A stretch of 64,000 nucleotides of DNA, from assembly GCF_003428335.1 (NCBI RefSeq), contig NZ_CP031704.1, forward strand, positions 2,976,001 through 3,040,000, read 5' to 3'. Below the pieces are notes generated by a model. That model had not been told where the DNA came from, made no database searches, and saw only the letters and a list, made by a program, of their open reading frames with translations. A program made the position numbers and the translations under genes. The DNA is from Solimonas sp. K1W22B-7 (GTDB lineage: Bacteria > Pseudomonadota > Gammaproteobacteria > Nevskiales > Nevskiaceae). Shown here piece by piece: positions 42,882-52,199 of the stretch. Each line of letters begins with the position of its first letter. The first letter of the stretch is position 1.

Positions 42882-43000
42882 GGAGAACCACATACAGCGG
42901 TCTCCCGGGCTTTTATCCCGCCGTGTAACCCCCCTTTCATGGGAGGTCGGCAGCTCTCGGACCAGCACCCGCGCGAGCGAGCCGGAACCCTAGCCACCTT
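42882..43000 (-). ncRNA. Guanidine-I (ykkC) riboswitch
   Basis: Read on the minus strand, the 5' part has GGCTAGGGTTCCGGC, the middle CTGGTCCGAGAGCTGCC, and the 3' part TTACACGGCGGGATAAAAG then CCCGGGAGACC. These are the conserved blocks of the guanidine-I aptamer in the right order. A possible expression-platform hairpin (GGAGACC with GGTTCTCC, 42882-42905) shares bases with the end of the aptamer, so it could compete with ligand binding; no T-run follows it, so control of translation is as likely as termination. It precedes a guanidine-assimilation operon by 49 bases. Confidence 0.93.
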
Positions 43001-43172
43001 CTTGGTGCCGCAACTGCAGCAACAGAATACGAATGGAATCTTCTGTGCGCAAGAAGCGGAGCAAGAGCCATGCCACGGGCACGCGCCCAAATGGGGCAAG
43101 GTGCGTTTGCGACGGCATGAAAAAGGGCTAGGCTACGGGTCACAAGCGAATGCGCGCTCAGGGGGAGTGGCC

Positions 43173-44519
43173 ATGAAGAAGATCGCAAGGGGCTGTGCAG
43201 GGGTGCTGGCGGGAATGCTGCTGACGGGAACGGCAGCGGCGGCCGATCCCTTCGAGCTGGACATGACGGTCGGCCAGGACAACAAGCAGTTCGGCTTCGA
43301 CAATGTCGACGACGCCGCCGACGCGCTGGACCGCGACAACCTGCTGCGCGAATTCCCGCAGTACAACGACAGCATCGCGGTGATGACGCTGATCAATTTC
43401 CGCGGCCTCGACGCTTCGCTGGACTTCCAGCAGTCCAGCACCACCCTGGTGTTCCGGGTGGACGGCGTCGACCTGGTGCCCGGCAGCGATACCGTGAGCT
43501 TCCAGGGCCAGACCCGCGACGACAGCATCGAGCTGCTCAAGGATTTCCTCAAGGAGAACAAGTTCGCCCTGAAGAACCTGCAGACCCGCAGCGCGCAGGC
43601 GACGCCGATCGACCCGCTGGCCGGCAACCCCGGCTCGCTGATGAACCAGCGCATGCGCGGCGATTTCGACCGTGGCTTCACCCACCGCGTCTCGCAGATC
43701 TGGGGCTGCGGCTGCAGCGCCTTCGACTTCAGCCAGCCGCAGCCGATCATGGTGGCGTCGGCCGACGACATGCAGGGCATCTTCGCCGAGGCGCGCGCCC
43801 GCGCGGCGGCGATACGCGGCGAGAACGAAGTGGGTATCGGCCTGGCCGGCCAGAGCACGCGCGGCACCGCCATCAACGGCAGCAAGTACCGCAGCACCAC
43901 GCTGCAGCTGCCCTTCTCCTACACCGTGAAGTTCGACGCCGACCCGCGCCGCAAGCTGTCCTTCGAGCTGCCGCTGAGCTATACCGACAACGAGGGCGCG
44001 GCCTCCTACTCGGCCGGATTCAGCCTGGCCTACACCCACCCCGTCAGCGACAACTGGTCGCTGACGCCGGCCGTCGGCATCGGCGCCACCGGCTCGGAGG
44101 ACCTGGGCGCCGGCGGCGGCCTGGCCTCCTACTCGCTGACCAGCAGCTACAGCCACCGCCTTGGCGACTGGGCGCTGTCGCTGGGCAACAGCATCGGCCG
44201 CTACGAGAGCGTGGGCATCAAGATCGGCGACATCGAAGCCGAGTACGACGTGCAGAACACGGTCTTCACCAACGGCCTGCTGGTTTCGGGCCCGACCTCG
44301 CTGATCGCGCGCGGCATCGTCATGGAGTACAGCTTCACCGACACCCGGCTCACCGGCACCGACCTGTTCTCCAACCGCTACGACGAGATCGGCGTGGGCC
44401 TGGGCTTCATCAAGACCGACAACGGCGCGATCACGCGCTACTTCAAGACCGGGCTGAGCTACCTCTGGGGCGAAAACGACCTCAAGGGTGTCCGCCTGGC
44501 CCTGAACCTGCGCTTCTGA
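43173..44519 (+). CDS. Predicted outer-membrane beta-barrel protein
   Basis: 448 residues; GGGGGAG precedes the ATG, and MKKIARGCAGVLAGMLLTGT to AAAADP is a signal peptide. The C-terminal half (about 245-448) has alternating strands such as SFELPLSYTDN, YSAGFSLAYTHPVSDNWSLT and GLSYLWGENDLKGVRLALNL ending in RF, as expected for a Bam-assembled barrel. The N-terminal half (about 25-240) is a soluble region with no family I recognise; it contains WGCGCSAFDF. The frame is open further upstream but overlaps the riboswitch on the other strand. A FecR-domain gene follows 10 bases later. Confidence 0.7.
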   Translation: MKKIARGCAGVLAGMLLTGTAAAADPFELDMTVGQDNKQFGFDNVDDAADALDRDNLLREFPQYNDSIAVMTLINFRGLDASLDFQQSSTTLVFRVDGVDLVPGSDTVSFQGQTRDDSIELLKDFLKENKFALKNLQTRSAQATPIDPLAGNPGSLMNQRMRGDFDRGFTHRVSQIWGCGCSAFDFSQPQPIMVASADDMQGIFAEARARAAAIRGENEVGIGLAGQSTRGTAINGSKYRSTTLQLPFSYTVKFDADPRRKLSFELPLSYTDNEGAASYSAGFSLAYTHPVSDNWSLTPAVGIGATGSEDLGAGGGLASYSLTSSYSHRLGDWALSLGNSIGRYESVGIKIGDIEAEYDVQNTVFTNGLLVSGPTSLIARGIVMEYSFTDTRLTGTDLFSNRYDEIGVGLGFIKTDNGAITRYFKTGLSYLWGENDLKGVRLALNLRF

Positions 44520-44529
44520 GGAGACCGCC

Positions 44530-45291
44530 ATGAGCACGCAGACGATCCTGATGCGCACCGGCCGCCTGGCGGCCGCCCTCGCCCTCTGCCTGGCCGGCGG
44601 CGCCGCCCAGGCCGCCGCGGCCAAGGTCATGCTGGTCACCGGCGTGGCCACCGCCACCGCTCCCGGCGGCGCGGCACGCGGCCTGCACCGCGGCGACCCG
44701 GTCGAGGCCGGCGAGGCGCTGGAGGTGGGCAACAACAGCTACCTGTCCCTGAGCTTCGCCGACGGCGGCCGCGTCCTGCTGCGGCCCAACACGCGCTTCG
44801 AGGTGGAGGCCTACGACTACCCGGCCGCCGCCGCCCCCGTCGCCGCAGCGCCGGCAGCTGCAGCCGAAGCGGCTCCCGTGACCGCGGCGGAACCCGCACC
44901 GCGCCCCGGCAGCGGCAAGGCCTTCTTCAAGCTGGTGCGCGGCGGCTTCCGCGCCATCAGCGGCCTGGTCGGCAAGCAGGACAAGCAGGACTACCTGGTG
45001 CGCACCACGGTCGCCACCATCGGCATCCGCGGCACCGACTACGTCGCCGAACTGTGCAGCGGCGAACAGTGCGCGGGCCCCTACCTGCAGGTGGAAGGCG
45101 ACCTGTCGGAAGCGCTGCAGGTGGGCGTCAACGAGGGCGCCATCGAGGTGACCACGCCCGACGGCACGCCGCACCCGGTGGAACAGGGCCAGTTCGGCCT
45201 GGCGACCCGGGACGGCAGGTTCTTCGCCCTGCCGCTGACGCCGATGTCCTACCTGCTCAACCCGATGCCGGACCCGGAAGGCTGCCAGTAG
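44530..45291 (+). CDS. FecR-domain periplasmic protein
   Basis: 253 residues. A signal peptide (about 1-30) precedes a FecR-type domain: VMLVTGVATATA, RGDPVEAGEALEVGNNSYLS, SFADGGRVLLRPNTRFEVEA and VATIGIRGTDYVAEL near residue 160-175. An Ala/Pro-rich spacer (about 100-125) sits inside. Unlike FecR proper it lacks the cytoplasmic N-terminal region that binds a sigma factor, and no FecI or TonB receptor gene is near. It is translated with the barrel upstream, so a shared envelope function is likely. The function is unknown. Confidence 0.83.
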   Translation: MSTQTILMRTGRLAAALALCLAGGAAQAAAAKVMLVTGVATATAPGGAARGLHRGDPVEAGEALEVGNNSYLSLSFADGGRVLLRPNTRFEVEAYDYPAAAAPVAAAPAAAAEAAPVTAAEPAPRPGSGKAFFKLVRGGFRAISGLVGKQDKQDYLVRTTVATIGIRGTDYVAELCSGEQCAGPYLQVEGDLSEALQVGVNEGAIEVTTPDGTPHPVEQGQFGLATRDGRFFALPLTPMSYLLNPMPDPEGCQ

Positions 45292-45318
45292 GCCCCAGAG
45301 CCCGGGGCTACGCCGGAT

Positions 45319-45338
45319 AAGCCGCCTTCGGGCGGCTT
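45319..45338. terminator. Bidirectional terminator between fecR-like gene and rlmB
   Basis: AAGCCGCC-TTCG-GGCGGCTT, a UUCG tetraloop hairpin, then ATTTCTTTCT in the plus direction. It overlaps the rlmB stop codon. Confidence 0.85.
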
Positions 45339-46089
45339 ATTTCTTTCTGGCCGGGCGGTGACGCTGGCGATAGGCCTCGTAGAGGCAGACCGCGGCCGCC
45401 ACGGAGGCATTGAGGCTCTCGGCCTTGCCCTCCATGGGGATGCGCACCAGCCGGTCGCAGCTCTCTCGCGTCAGCCGGCGCATGCCCTCGGCTTCCGCTC
45501 CGATCACCAGCACCGCCGGCCCGGTGAGATCGACGTCATAGAGCGTCTCGGCGCCCTCGCCGGCCAGGCCGGTGATCCAGTAGCCCAGTTCCTTGAGGCG
45601 CGCCAGCGTGCGCGACAGGTTGGTCACCGCCACCAGCGGCACGCGCTCGGCTGCACCCGCTGCGGCCTTGTGGGCGGCAGCGCCCAGGGCCGCGCTGCGG
45701 TCGCGCGGCACGATCACGGCGCTGACGCCCACCGCCTCGGCCGTGCGCAGGCAGGCGCCGAGGTTGTGCGGGTCCTGCACGTTGTCCAGCGCCAGCAGCA
45801 GGCGATGCGGCTCGGCCGGGGCATAGAGCAGGTCTTCGCCGTCCAGCTTCTTTTCCGGCACATAGGCCAGCACGCCCTGGTGGCGCAGCCCGTCCGGCGC
45901 CTTCAGGTCCAGGTCGGAGCGCGGCAGCACGCGCACGCGCACCCCGTGCTGCTGGGCCAGCGCCTTGACGCGCAGCGAGCGTTCGTCCTGGCGGGTATCC
46001 GCCAGCAGGATCTCGAAAGGCTTGTCGTGGCTGTCTTCCAGCGCGGCGAGGACGGCGTGAAAGCCGCCGATGACAGTCGTCTTGGACAC
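45337..46089 (-). CDS. rlmB: 23S rRNA 2'-O-methyltransferase RlmB
   Basis: 250 residues with the SPOUT knot: NVQDPHNLGACLRTAEAVGV, VIGAEAEGMRRLT and RIPMEGKAESLNASVAAAVC (motifs 1 to 3). The N-terminal eL30-like domain binds RNA. It methylates G2251 (E. coli numbering). It is usually next to rnr; here an OmpA-family gene and a long palindrome lie between. Confidence 0.96.
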   Translation of the reverse strand: MSKTTVIGGFHAVLAALEDSHDKPFEILLADTRQDERSLRVKALAQQHGVRVRVLPRSDLDLKAPDGLRHQGVLAYVPEKKLDGEDLLYAPAEPHRLLLALDNVQDPHNLGACLRTAEAVGVSAVIVPRDRSAALGAAAHKAAAGAAERVPLVAVTNLSRTLARLKELGYWITGLAGEGAETLYDVDLTGPAVLVIGAEAEGMRRLTRESCDRLVRIPMEGKAESLNASVAAAVCLYEAYRQRHRPARKK

Positions 46090-46138
46090 GGGATGCTCCG
46101 GTTTTGCGGATATTGTCGCAGAAGCCCAAAGCTTTTTT

Positions 46139-46195
46139 GCCGCGGATTACGCGGATAACACGGATACATCCGCGTTTATCCGCGTAATCCGCGGC
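46139..46195. repeat. Long palindrome of GCGGAT units
   Basis: The first 20 bases (GCCGCGGATTACGCGGATAA) and the last 20 are an exact inverted repeat; the 17-base middle continues the pairing imperfectly (CGGAT/ATCCG). Built from about 10-base units, like family R but with a different unit. It lies in the 192-base gap between the OmpA-family gene and rlmB. Confidence 0.88.
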
Positions 46196-46235
46196 CAAAC
46201 TGGCTTTTGGAATTTTCGCCCATGCGAGAAGAACC

Positions 46236-46264
46236 AAAAAAAGCCCCCGATTCCGGGGGCTTTT
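46236..46264 (-). terminator. Intrinsic terminator after the OmpA-family gene
   Basis: Minus-strand stem GCCCCCG-GAAT-CGGGGGC is followed by TTTTTTTGG. It lies 18 bases beyond the stop and before rlmB. Confidence 0.88.
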
Positions 46265-46281
46265 CGTGCAACGGGTTGCGC

Positions 46282-46974
46282 TTAGCCACCCAGATACGGC
46301 GGGGGCGTCCAGGCTTCCTGCTCGCGGCCTTCGATCACCGGCTTGATGATGATGTCGACGCGGCGGTTGCGGGCTTCCTTCACGCCGTCGCCGGTACGCA
46401 CCAGCGGCTCGCGCTCGCCGCGACCCTCTTCGCGCACGCGGCCGGCCGGCAGGCCCTGGCTGACCTCGTAGCTGGCCACCGAGGAGGCACGGCGCTCGGA
46501 CAGGCTCTGGTTGTGGGCGTCCGAACCGGTCGTGTCCGTGTGGCCGACGATGTGGATCACGGTCTTGTCGTAGGTCTTCAGCACGCTGGCGATCTTGGCG
46601 TAGGTCGTCAGGGCGTTCGGGCGCAGCTGGGCGCTGTCGATGTCGAAGCTGACGTCGCTGGCGATGCCGATCTTGAGGGCGTCGCCCGGCAGCTTGATGA
46701 TCTGCAGCTCGTTGCGCGCCGCTTCCGCCGCCAGGTCGCGCTGCAGCTGGGCGTGCTGCTTGTCCATGTAGTTGCCGACCGCGCCGCCGGCGATCGCGCC
46801 GACCACGGCGCCGACGATCGGGGCGCCACGCGCATGGCTGACCTGGTTGCCGGCCACGGCGCCGAGCACGGCACCGATGGCGGCGCCGGTCTTGGCGCGC
46901 TGGTTGGGATCATTGGCACAGCCGGCAACGCTCACTACGAGCGCCGCGGCCAGCAGAGGCTTGAAGTACTTCAT
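46282..46974 (-). CDS. OmpA-family peptidoglycan-associated lipoprotein
   Basis: 230 residues. A lipobox (VSVAGC, Cys19) ends the signal. A glycine-zipper region (about 28-70, GAAIGAVLGAVAGNQV and IVGAVVGAIAGGAVGNYM) follows, then a C-terminal OmpA/MotB domain (about 95-220) with VGHTDTTGSDAHNQSLSERR. It would anchor the envelope to peptidoglycan. The ATG overlaps the rnr stop (ATGA). The name is not certain; it resembles YiaD-type proteins. Confidence 0.9.
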   Translation of the reverse strand: MKYFKPLLAAALVVSVAGCANDPNQRAKTGAAIGAVLGAVAGNQVSHARGAPIVGAVVGAIAGGAVGNYMDKQHAQLQRDLAAEAARNELQIIKLPGDALKIGIASDVSFDIDSAQLRPNALTTYAKIASVLKTYDKTVIHIVGHTDTTGSDAHNQSLSERRASSVASYEVSQGLPAGRVREEGRGEREPLVRTGDGVKEARNRRVDIIIKPVIEGREQEAWTPPPYLGG

Positions 46975-49403
46975 CGTTTCCCCCTTCGGGAATGGGACTT
47001 GGATGGGTGGGATTCTGAGCCGCGCGGCTTAACGGGTTCTGAATGCCTGGGTTCTGAATGCTTGGGCTCCGAACGCCGGTCCTGCGACCTTTGTCCCTTG
47101 CCCTGGCCTCCCTGGCCCTTGCCGGGGCCGGGCTGACCCTTGCCGGAACTGAGCAGCTCAAGGTCGATTTTGCGCTCATCCAGGTCCACGCGCACGACTT
47201 TTACGCGCACCTTGGTGCCCAGCGTGTAGGTCATGCGGCTGGCCTTGCCGACCAGGCGGTGGGAGCGGTTGTCGTACTCGTAGTAGTCGTTCTTGAGGTT
47301 GCTGACGTGGACCAGGCCATCGACGTACAGGCCGGTCAGCTCCACGAACAGGCCGAAGGCCGCGACGCTGGACACCGTGCCGTCGAAGTCCTCGCCGACG
47401 CGGTGGCGCATGTACTCGCACTTGAGCCAGGTGTTGACGTCGCGCGTGGCCTCGTCGGCACGGCGCTCGGCCATCGAGCAATGCGTGCCGAAGGCTTCCA
47501 TCTGCTCCGGGGTGTAGAGGAAGGGCTGGCCCTTCTTCTTCAACAGGATGTGCTTGAGGCCGCGGTGCAGCAGCAGGTCCGGGTAGCGGCGGATCGGCGA
47601 GGTGAAGTGCGCGTAGTGCGTCAGCGCCAGGCCGAAGTGGCCGCTGTTGGTCGGGTTGTACTTCGCCTGCATCAGCGAGCGCAGCATGATGGTCTGCACC
47701 AGCATCTGGTCGGGCCGGCCCTTGGCCGCCGCCAGCGCCTTGGCGAAATCCATCGCCGCCGGCTTCTCGCCGCCGCCGAGCTTCAGGGCCTGCAGCGCCA
47801 GGAACTCGCGCAGCGCCGTGACCTTCATCGTGTCGGGCTGCTCGTGGATGCGGTAGAGCGTCGGCACCTTCGCCTTCTGGACCGTCTTGGCCGACTCGAC
47901 GTTGGCGGCGATCATGCATTCCTCGATGAGGCGATGCGCGCGGTTGCGCTGTACGGGCACGATGCGGTCGATCTTGCGCTCGCCGGAGAACACGATCTTG
48001 GTCTCGGTGCTTTCGAAGTCGATGGCACCGCGGCGCTCGCGCGCCTTGAACAGGGCCTCGAACACGCCGTCGAGGGCCTGCAGGTGCGGCACCAGGGCGG
48101 AGCGCGCCCTGGCCTTCTCGCCGTCCGGCTGGTCGAGGATCTCGGCGACGTCCTCGTAGATCATGCGTGCCTTGGAGCGCATCACGCCTTCGAAGAAGCG
48201 CGACTTGGCGACTTCGCCGTCGGGCATCACGCGCATCTCGCAGACCATGCACAGGCGGTCCACGTCGGGGTTGAGCGAGCACAGTCCGTTGGACAGCTTC
48301 TCCGGCAGCATCGGGATGACGCGCTGCGGGAAGTACACCGAGGTGGCGCGCTTGGAGGCCTCCTTGTCCAGCGGCGTGTCGGGGCGCACGTAGGCGGAGA
48401 CGTCGGCAATGGCCACCCACAGCGTCCAGCCGCCCTTGTTGAGCAGGCTCTTCTTGATCGGCTTGGCGTAGACCGCGTCGTCGAAGTCGCGCGCATCGGC
48501 ACCGTCGATGGTGACCAGCGGCAGGTCGCGGATGTCCTCGCGTCCAGCCATCTGCGCCGGCTGAACGGTGTCGGGAATGGCGGCGGACTCGCGCTCGACC
48601 GCATCCGGAAATTCGAACGGCAGGCTGTGGGCACGGATCGCGGCCTCGATCTCCATGCCCGGCGCCAGGTGCTGGCCCAGGATTTCCTTGACCTCGCCCA
48701 CGGCCAGCGTGCGGTTGCCCGGCGGGGTGACGATGTCGGCCACCACCATCTGGCCGTTCTTGGCGCCCTTGCGGCCCTCCGGCGGAATCAGCAGGTCCTG
48801 GGTGATGCGCGGATTGTCCGGGATCACGTAGGAGATGCCCTGGTCCATGTGGAAGCGGCCGACGATGGTGCGGCTGACGCGTTCGATCACCTCGGACACC
48901 GCGCCCTCGGGGCGGCCCTTGAAGTCGGTGCCGGTGATGCGCACCAGCACACGGTCGCCATTCATCAGCGCGCGCATCTGGCGCGGCGGCAGGAACACGT
49001 CCGGGCCGCCGGCGTCCGGGATCAGGAAGCCGAAGCCGTCGCGGTGGGCCTGCACACAGCCGGCGATCAGGTTCATCTGCGCCACGGGGCCGTAGGCCCC
49101 ATTGCGGTTCTGCACCACCTGGCCTTCGCGGGACATGGCGACCAGGCGCTTGTTCAACGCCTCCTGCTGCGACAGCTTGCGCAGGCCGAACAGGCCGACC
49201 AGGTCGTCGAGCGTCACCGGCCCGGGCTGCTCGCCCAGGGTCTTGAGGATATGGGCACGGCTGGGGATGGGGTCGGCGTAACGGCCCTGTTCCTGCTGGA
49301 ACTCGGCATCGTCCTCCATCCAGGCCGGCTGTCCACGGGGAGGACGGCCACCCTGCTTTTGCGGCGGGCGGGGGTTATTGGAATTTTCTTTATTTCTTTT
49401 CAT
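46971..49403 (-). CDS. rnr: Ribonuclease R
   Basis: 810 residues from ATG at 49403 (a TTG six bases upstream is less likely). Order: N-terminal helix-turn-helix, cold-shock domains, catalytic RNB domain with TIDGADARDFDDAVYAKPIK, and an S1 domain near 640-730 (GEDFDGTVSSVAAFGLFVEL). The basic, low-complexity tail (GKGQPGPGKGQGGQGKGQRS...SKSHSRRGKR) is typical of RNase R. It degrades structured RNA 3' to 5'. The OmpA-family gene overlaps its stop. Confidence 0.97.
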   Translation of the reverse strand: MKRNKENSNNPRPPQKQGGRPPRGQPAWMEDDAEFQQEQGRYADPIPSRAHILKTLGEQPGPVTLDDLVGLFGLRKLSQQEALNKRLVAMSREGQVVQNRNGAYGPVAQMNLIAGCVQAHRDGFGFLIPDAGGPDVFLPPRQMRALMNGDRVLVRITGTDFKGRPEGAVSEVIERVSRTIVGRFHMDQGISYVIPDNPRITQDLLIPPEGRKGAKNGQMVVADIVTPPGNRTLAVGEVKEILGQHLAPGMEIEAAIRAHSLPFEFPDAVERESAAIPDTVQPAQMAGREDIRDLPLVTIDGADARDFDDAVYAKPIKKSLLNKGGWTLWVAIADVSAYVRPDTPLDKEASKRATSVYFPQRVIPMLPEKLSNGLCSLNPDVDRLCMVCEMRVMPDGEVAKSRFFEGVMRSKARMIYEDVAEILDQPDGEKARARSALVPHLQALDGVFEALFKARERRGAIDFESTETKIVFSGERKIDRIVPVQRNRAHRLIEECMIAANVESAKTVQKAKVPTLYRIHEQPDTMKVTALREFLALQALKLGGGEKPAAMDFAKALAAAKGRPDQMLVQTIMLRSLMQAKYNPTNSGHFGLALTHYAHFTSPIRRYPDLLLHRGLKHILLKKKGQPFLYTPEQMEAFGTHCSMAERRADEATRDVNTWLKCEYMRHRVGEDFDGTVSSVAAFGLFVELTGLYVDGLVHVSNLKNDYYEYDNRSHRLVGKASRMTYTLGTKVRVKVVRVDLDERKIDLELLSSGKGQPGPGKGQGGQGKGQRSQDRRSEPKHSEPRHSEPVKPRGSESHPSKSHSRRGKR

Positions 49404-49444
49404 TGACAAAGCGGTGCCTCATGGCGAAAATGCGCGCCCCTGAT

Positions 49445-49529
49445 GCCCAGGTGGCGGAATTGGTAGACGCACCAGTTTCAGGTACTGGCGGGTAAAACCG
49501 TGGAGGTTCGAGTCCTCTCTTGGGCACCA
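49445..49529 (+). tRNA. tRNA-Leu(CAG)
   Basis: 85 bases with encoded CCA. The acceptor stem GCCCAGG pairs with CTTGGGC, GGTGGCGGAATTGGTAGACGC is the D arm of a class II tRNA, the anticodon stem-loop CCAGT-TTCAGGT-ACTGG has CAG at its centre, and GGTTCGAGTCC is the T arm. The extra-long variable arm (GGCGGGTAAAACCGT) fits leucine. Confidence 0.97.
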
Positions 49530-49538
49530 AACAAAACA

Positions 49539-49566
49539 ACCTGGCCTCGGCCGGGTTTTTTTGTTT
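49539..49566 (+). terminator. tRNA-Leu terminator
   Basis: ACCTGGCC-TC-GGCCGGGT then TTTTTTTG. It starts 10 bases after the tRNA CCA. Confidence 0.85.
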
Positions 49567-49694
49567 TGGGGCCCGTCTGAACACGGCAATAGTGTTCCAC
49601 ATCCCCGGCCCCAACGCCCGCAGGCACCCCTGCCCCCGGTGGGAGGGCAAGAAGGCGCCGCGAATGGGACCCAGGAAGCGGGGAACAGCGGAAA

Positions 49695-51017
<1,323 letters not shown>

Positions 51018-52001
51018 CTACTGCGCCAGGCGCAGGAGCTCGTTCAAATCGGCCGAAAAGCCGGTGGCCGGCCGCGCCACGCCGAACTCGGCGCCGACGC
51101 CGTCGTAGCGTCCACCGCGCGCGATCTCGCGGCCATGTCCCGGCGCGAACGCCGCGAACACGATGCCGGTGTGGTAGCGATAGCCGCGCAGTTCCGCCAG
51201 GTCGATGTGGATCGGCAGCTTCGGCGCCTCGGCGCGCAGCTTGCGGACCACCTTGTCCAGCGTGTCCAGCGCCTCCTGCACGGCAGCCCCGGCGGGCTTC
51301 AGCGTCTCGCGCGCACGTTGCAGCACGGTGACGTCGCCGTTGAGTGCCATCAGCTCGGCAAACACCTTGACCACGCGCGGCTTGAGCGCGCGCGCCGTGG
51401 CGAATTCCGCCAGGTCGGGCTGCGACTTGCGCTGCAGGATGTCGAACAGCGCGGACTCGTCGTCCGGGTCCAGCGCCAGCTTCTCGGACACGGCGCGGTA
51501 GATGCCGACGTGGCCGAGGTCCAGGTGGGCCTTCTTCAGGCCCGCCAGGCGCAGGGTGCGCAGCATCAGGTCGATCACTTCCAGGTCGGCCTCGATGCCG
51601 GCCTCGCCGAAGATCTCGCAACCGACCTGGCGCGGCGAGCGCGGACCGCCCAGGGAGTCGGGCTGCGCACGCAGCACGGTGCCGAGGTAGCACAGCCGCA
51701 CCACGGCCTGGTCGCGGAAGCGGCGCGCGGCTATGCGCGCGGCCTGCGGCGTCATGTCCGAGCGCAGGCCCAGCAGGCGGCCGCTGGCCGGGTCGGTGAA
51801 CTTGAAGGTGCGCGCGTCCAGGTCTTGGGCGGTGCCGGTCAGCAGCGCGTCGAGATGCTCGATCAGCGGCGGCAGGATCAGCTCGTAGCCACGCTTGCGG
51901 AAGCCGTCCAGCAGCTTGCGGCGCAGGTCCTCCAGCTCCCAGGAGGTGGGCGGCAGGGCTTCTTCAACCCCCTCCGGCAGCATCCATTTCTTGATCGACA
52001 T
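51018..52001 (-). CDS. hisZ: ATP phosphoribosyltransferase regulatory subunit HisZ
   Basis: 327 residues, shorter than HisS (about 420), with the class II synthetase-like fold (RKLLDGFRKRGYELILPPLI) but no C-terminal anticodon-binding domain. Motif TDPASGRLLGLRSDMTPQAARI is characteristic of HisZ. It allosterically activates short-form HisG. hisG itself is not in the window. Placement after DUF2065 and before purA is the standard operon. Confidence 0.95.
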   Translation of the reverse strand: MSIKKWMLPEGVEEALPPTSWELEDLRRKLLDGFRKRGYELILPPLIEHLDALLTGTAQDLDARTFKFTDPASGRLLGLRSDMTPQAARIAARRFRDQAVVRLCYLGTVLRAQPDSLGGPRSPRQVGCEIFGEAGIEADLEVIDLMLRTLRLAGLKKAHLDLGHVGIYRAVSEKLALDPDDESALFDILQRKSQPDLAEFATARALKPRVVKVFAELMALNGDVTVLQRARETLKPAGAAVQEALDTLDKVVRKLRAEAPKLPIHIDLAELRGYRYHTGIVFAAFAPGHGREIARGGRYDGVGAEFGVARPATGFSADLNELLRLAQ

Positions 52002-52012
52002 TAATCCTGGGC

Positions 52013-52198
52013 CTAGAGGAAGTTGAGCAGGATCACGCCGCCGAGCATCGACACCAGGCCGATGCCGCGGATGGCACGGCTGTCCAGCTGCATGACCGAC
52101 AGCATCATCTGCCGCCAGCGGGCCGGCGCGACGAAGGGCATGATCCCTTCGAGCACCATGACCAGGGCCAGCGCGCGCAACAATTCTGACCAGTCCAC
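52013..52198 (-). CDS. DUF2065 small membrane protein
   Basis: 61 residues, GTG start one base after the hflC stop. Two hydrophobic helices (LLRALALVMVLEGIMPFVAP and IRGIGLVSMLGGVILLNFL) make it an inner-membrane protein. The short DUF2065 family is regularly located between hflC and hisZ. Its function is unknown; location suggests a link to the HflKC complex. Confidence 0.9.
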   Translation of the reverse strand: MDWSELLRALALVMVLEGIMPFVAPARWRQMMLSVMQLDSRAIRGIGLVSMLGGVILLNFL

Positions 52199-52199
52199 A

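Noticed and set aside
49445..49529. tRNA-Leu as an attachment site for an island
   Set aside because: No integrase or repeated tRNA end is in the neighbourhood, and both flanks (rnr, purA) are housekeeping genes in normal order.
51018..52001. hisS rather than hisZ
   Set aside because: The protein is only 327 residues, lacks the C-terminal anticodon-binding domain, and sits in the hflC-purA operon where HisZ is usual.
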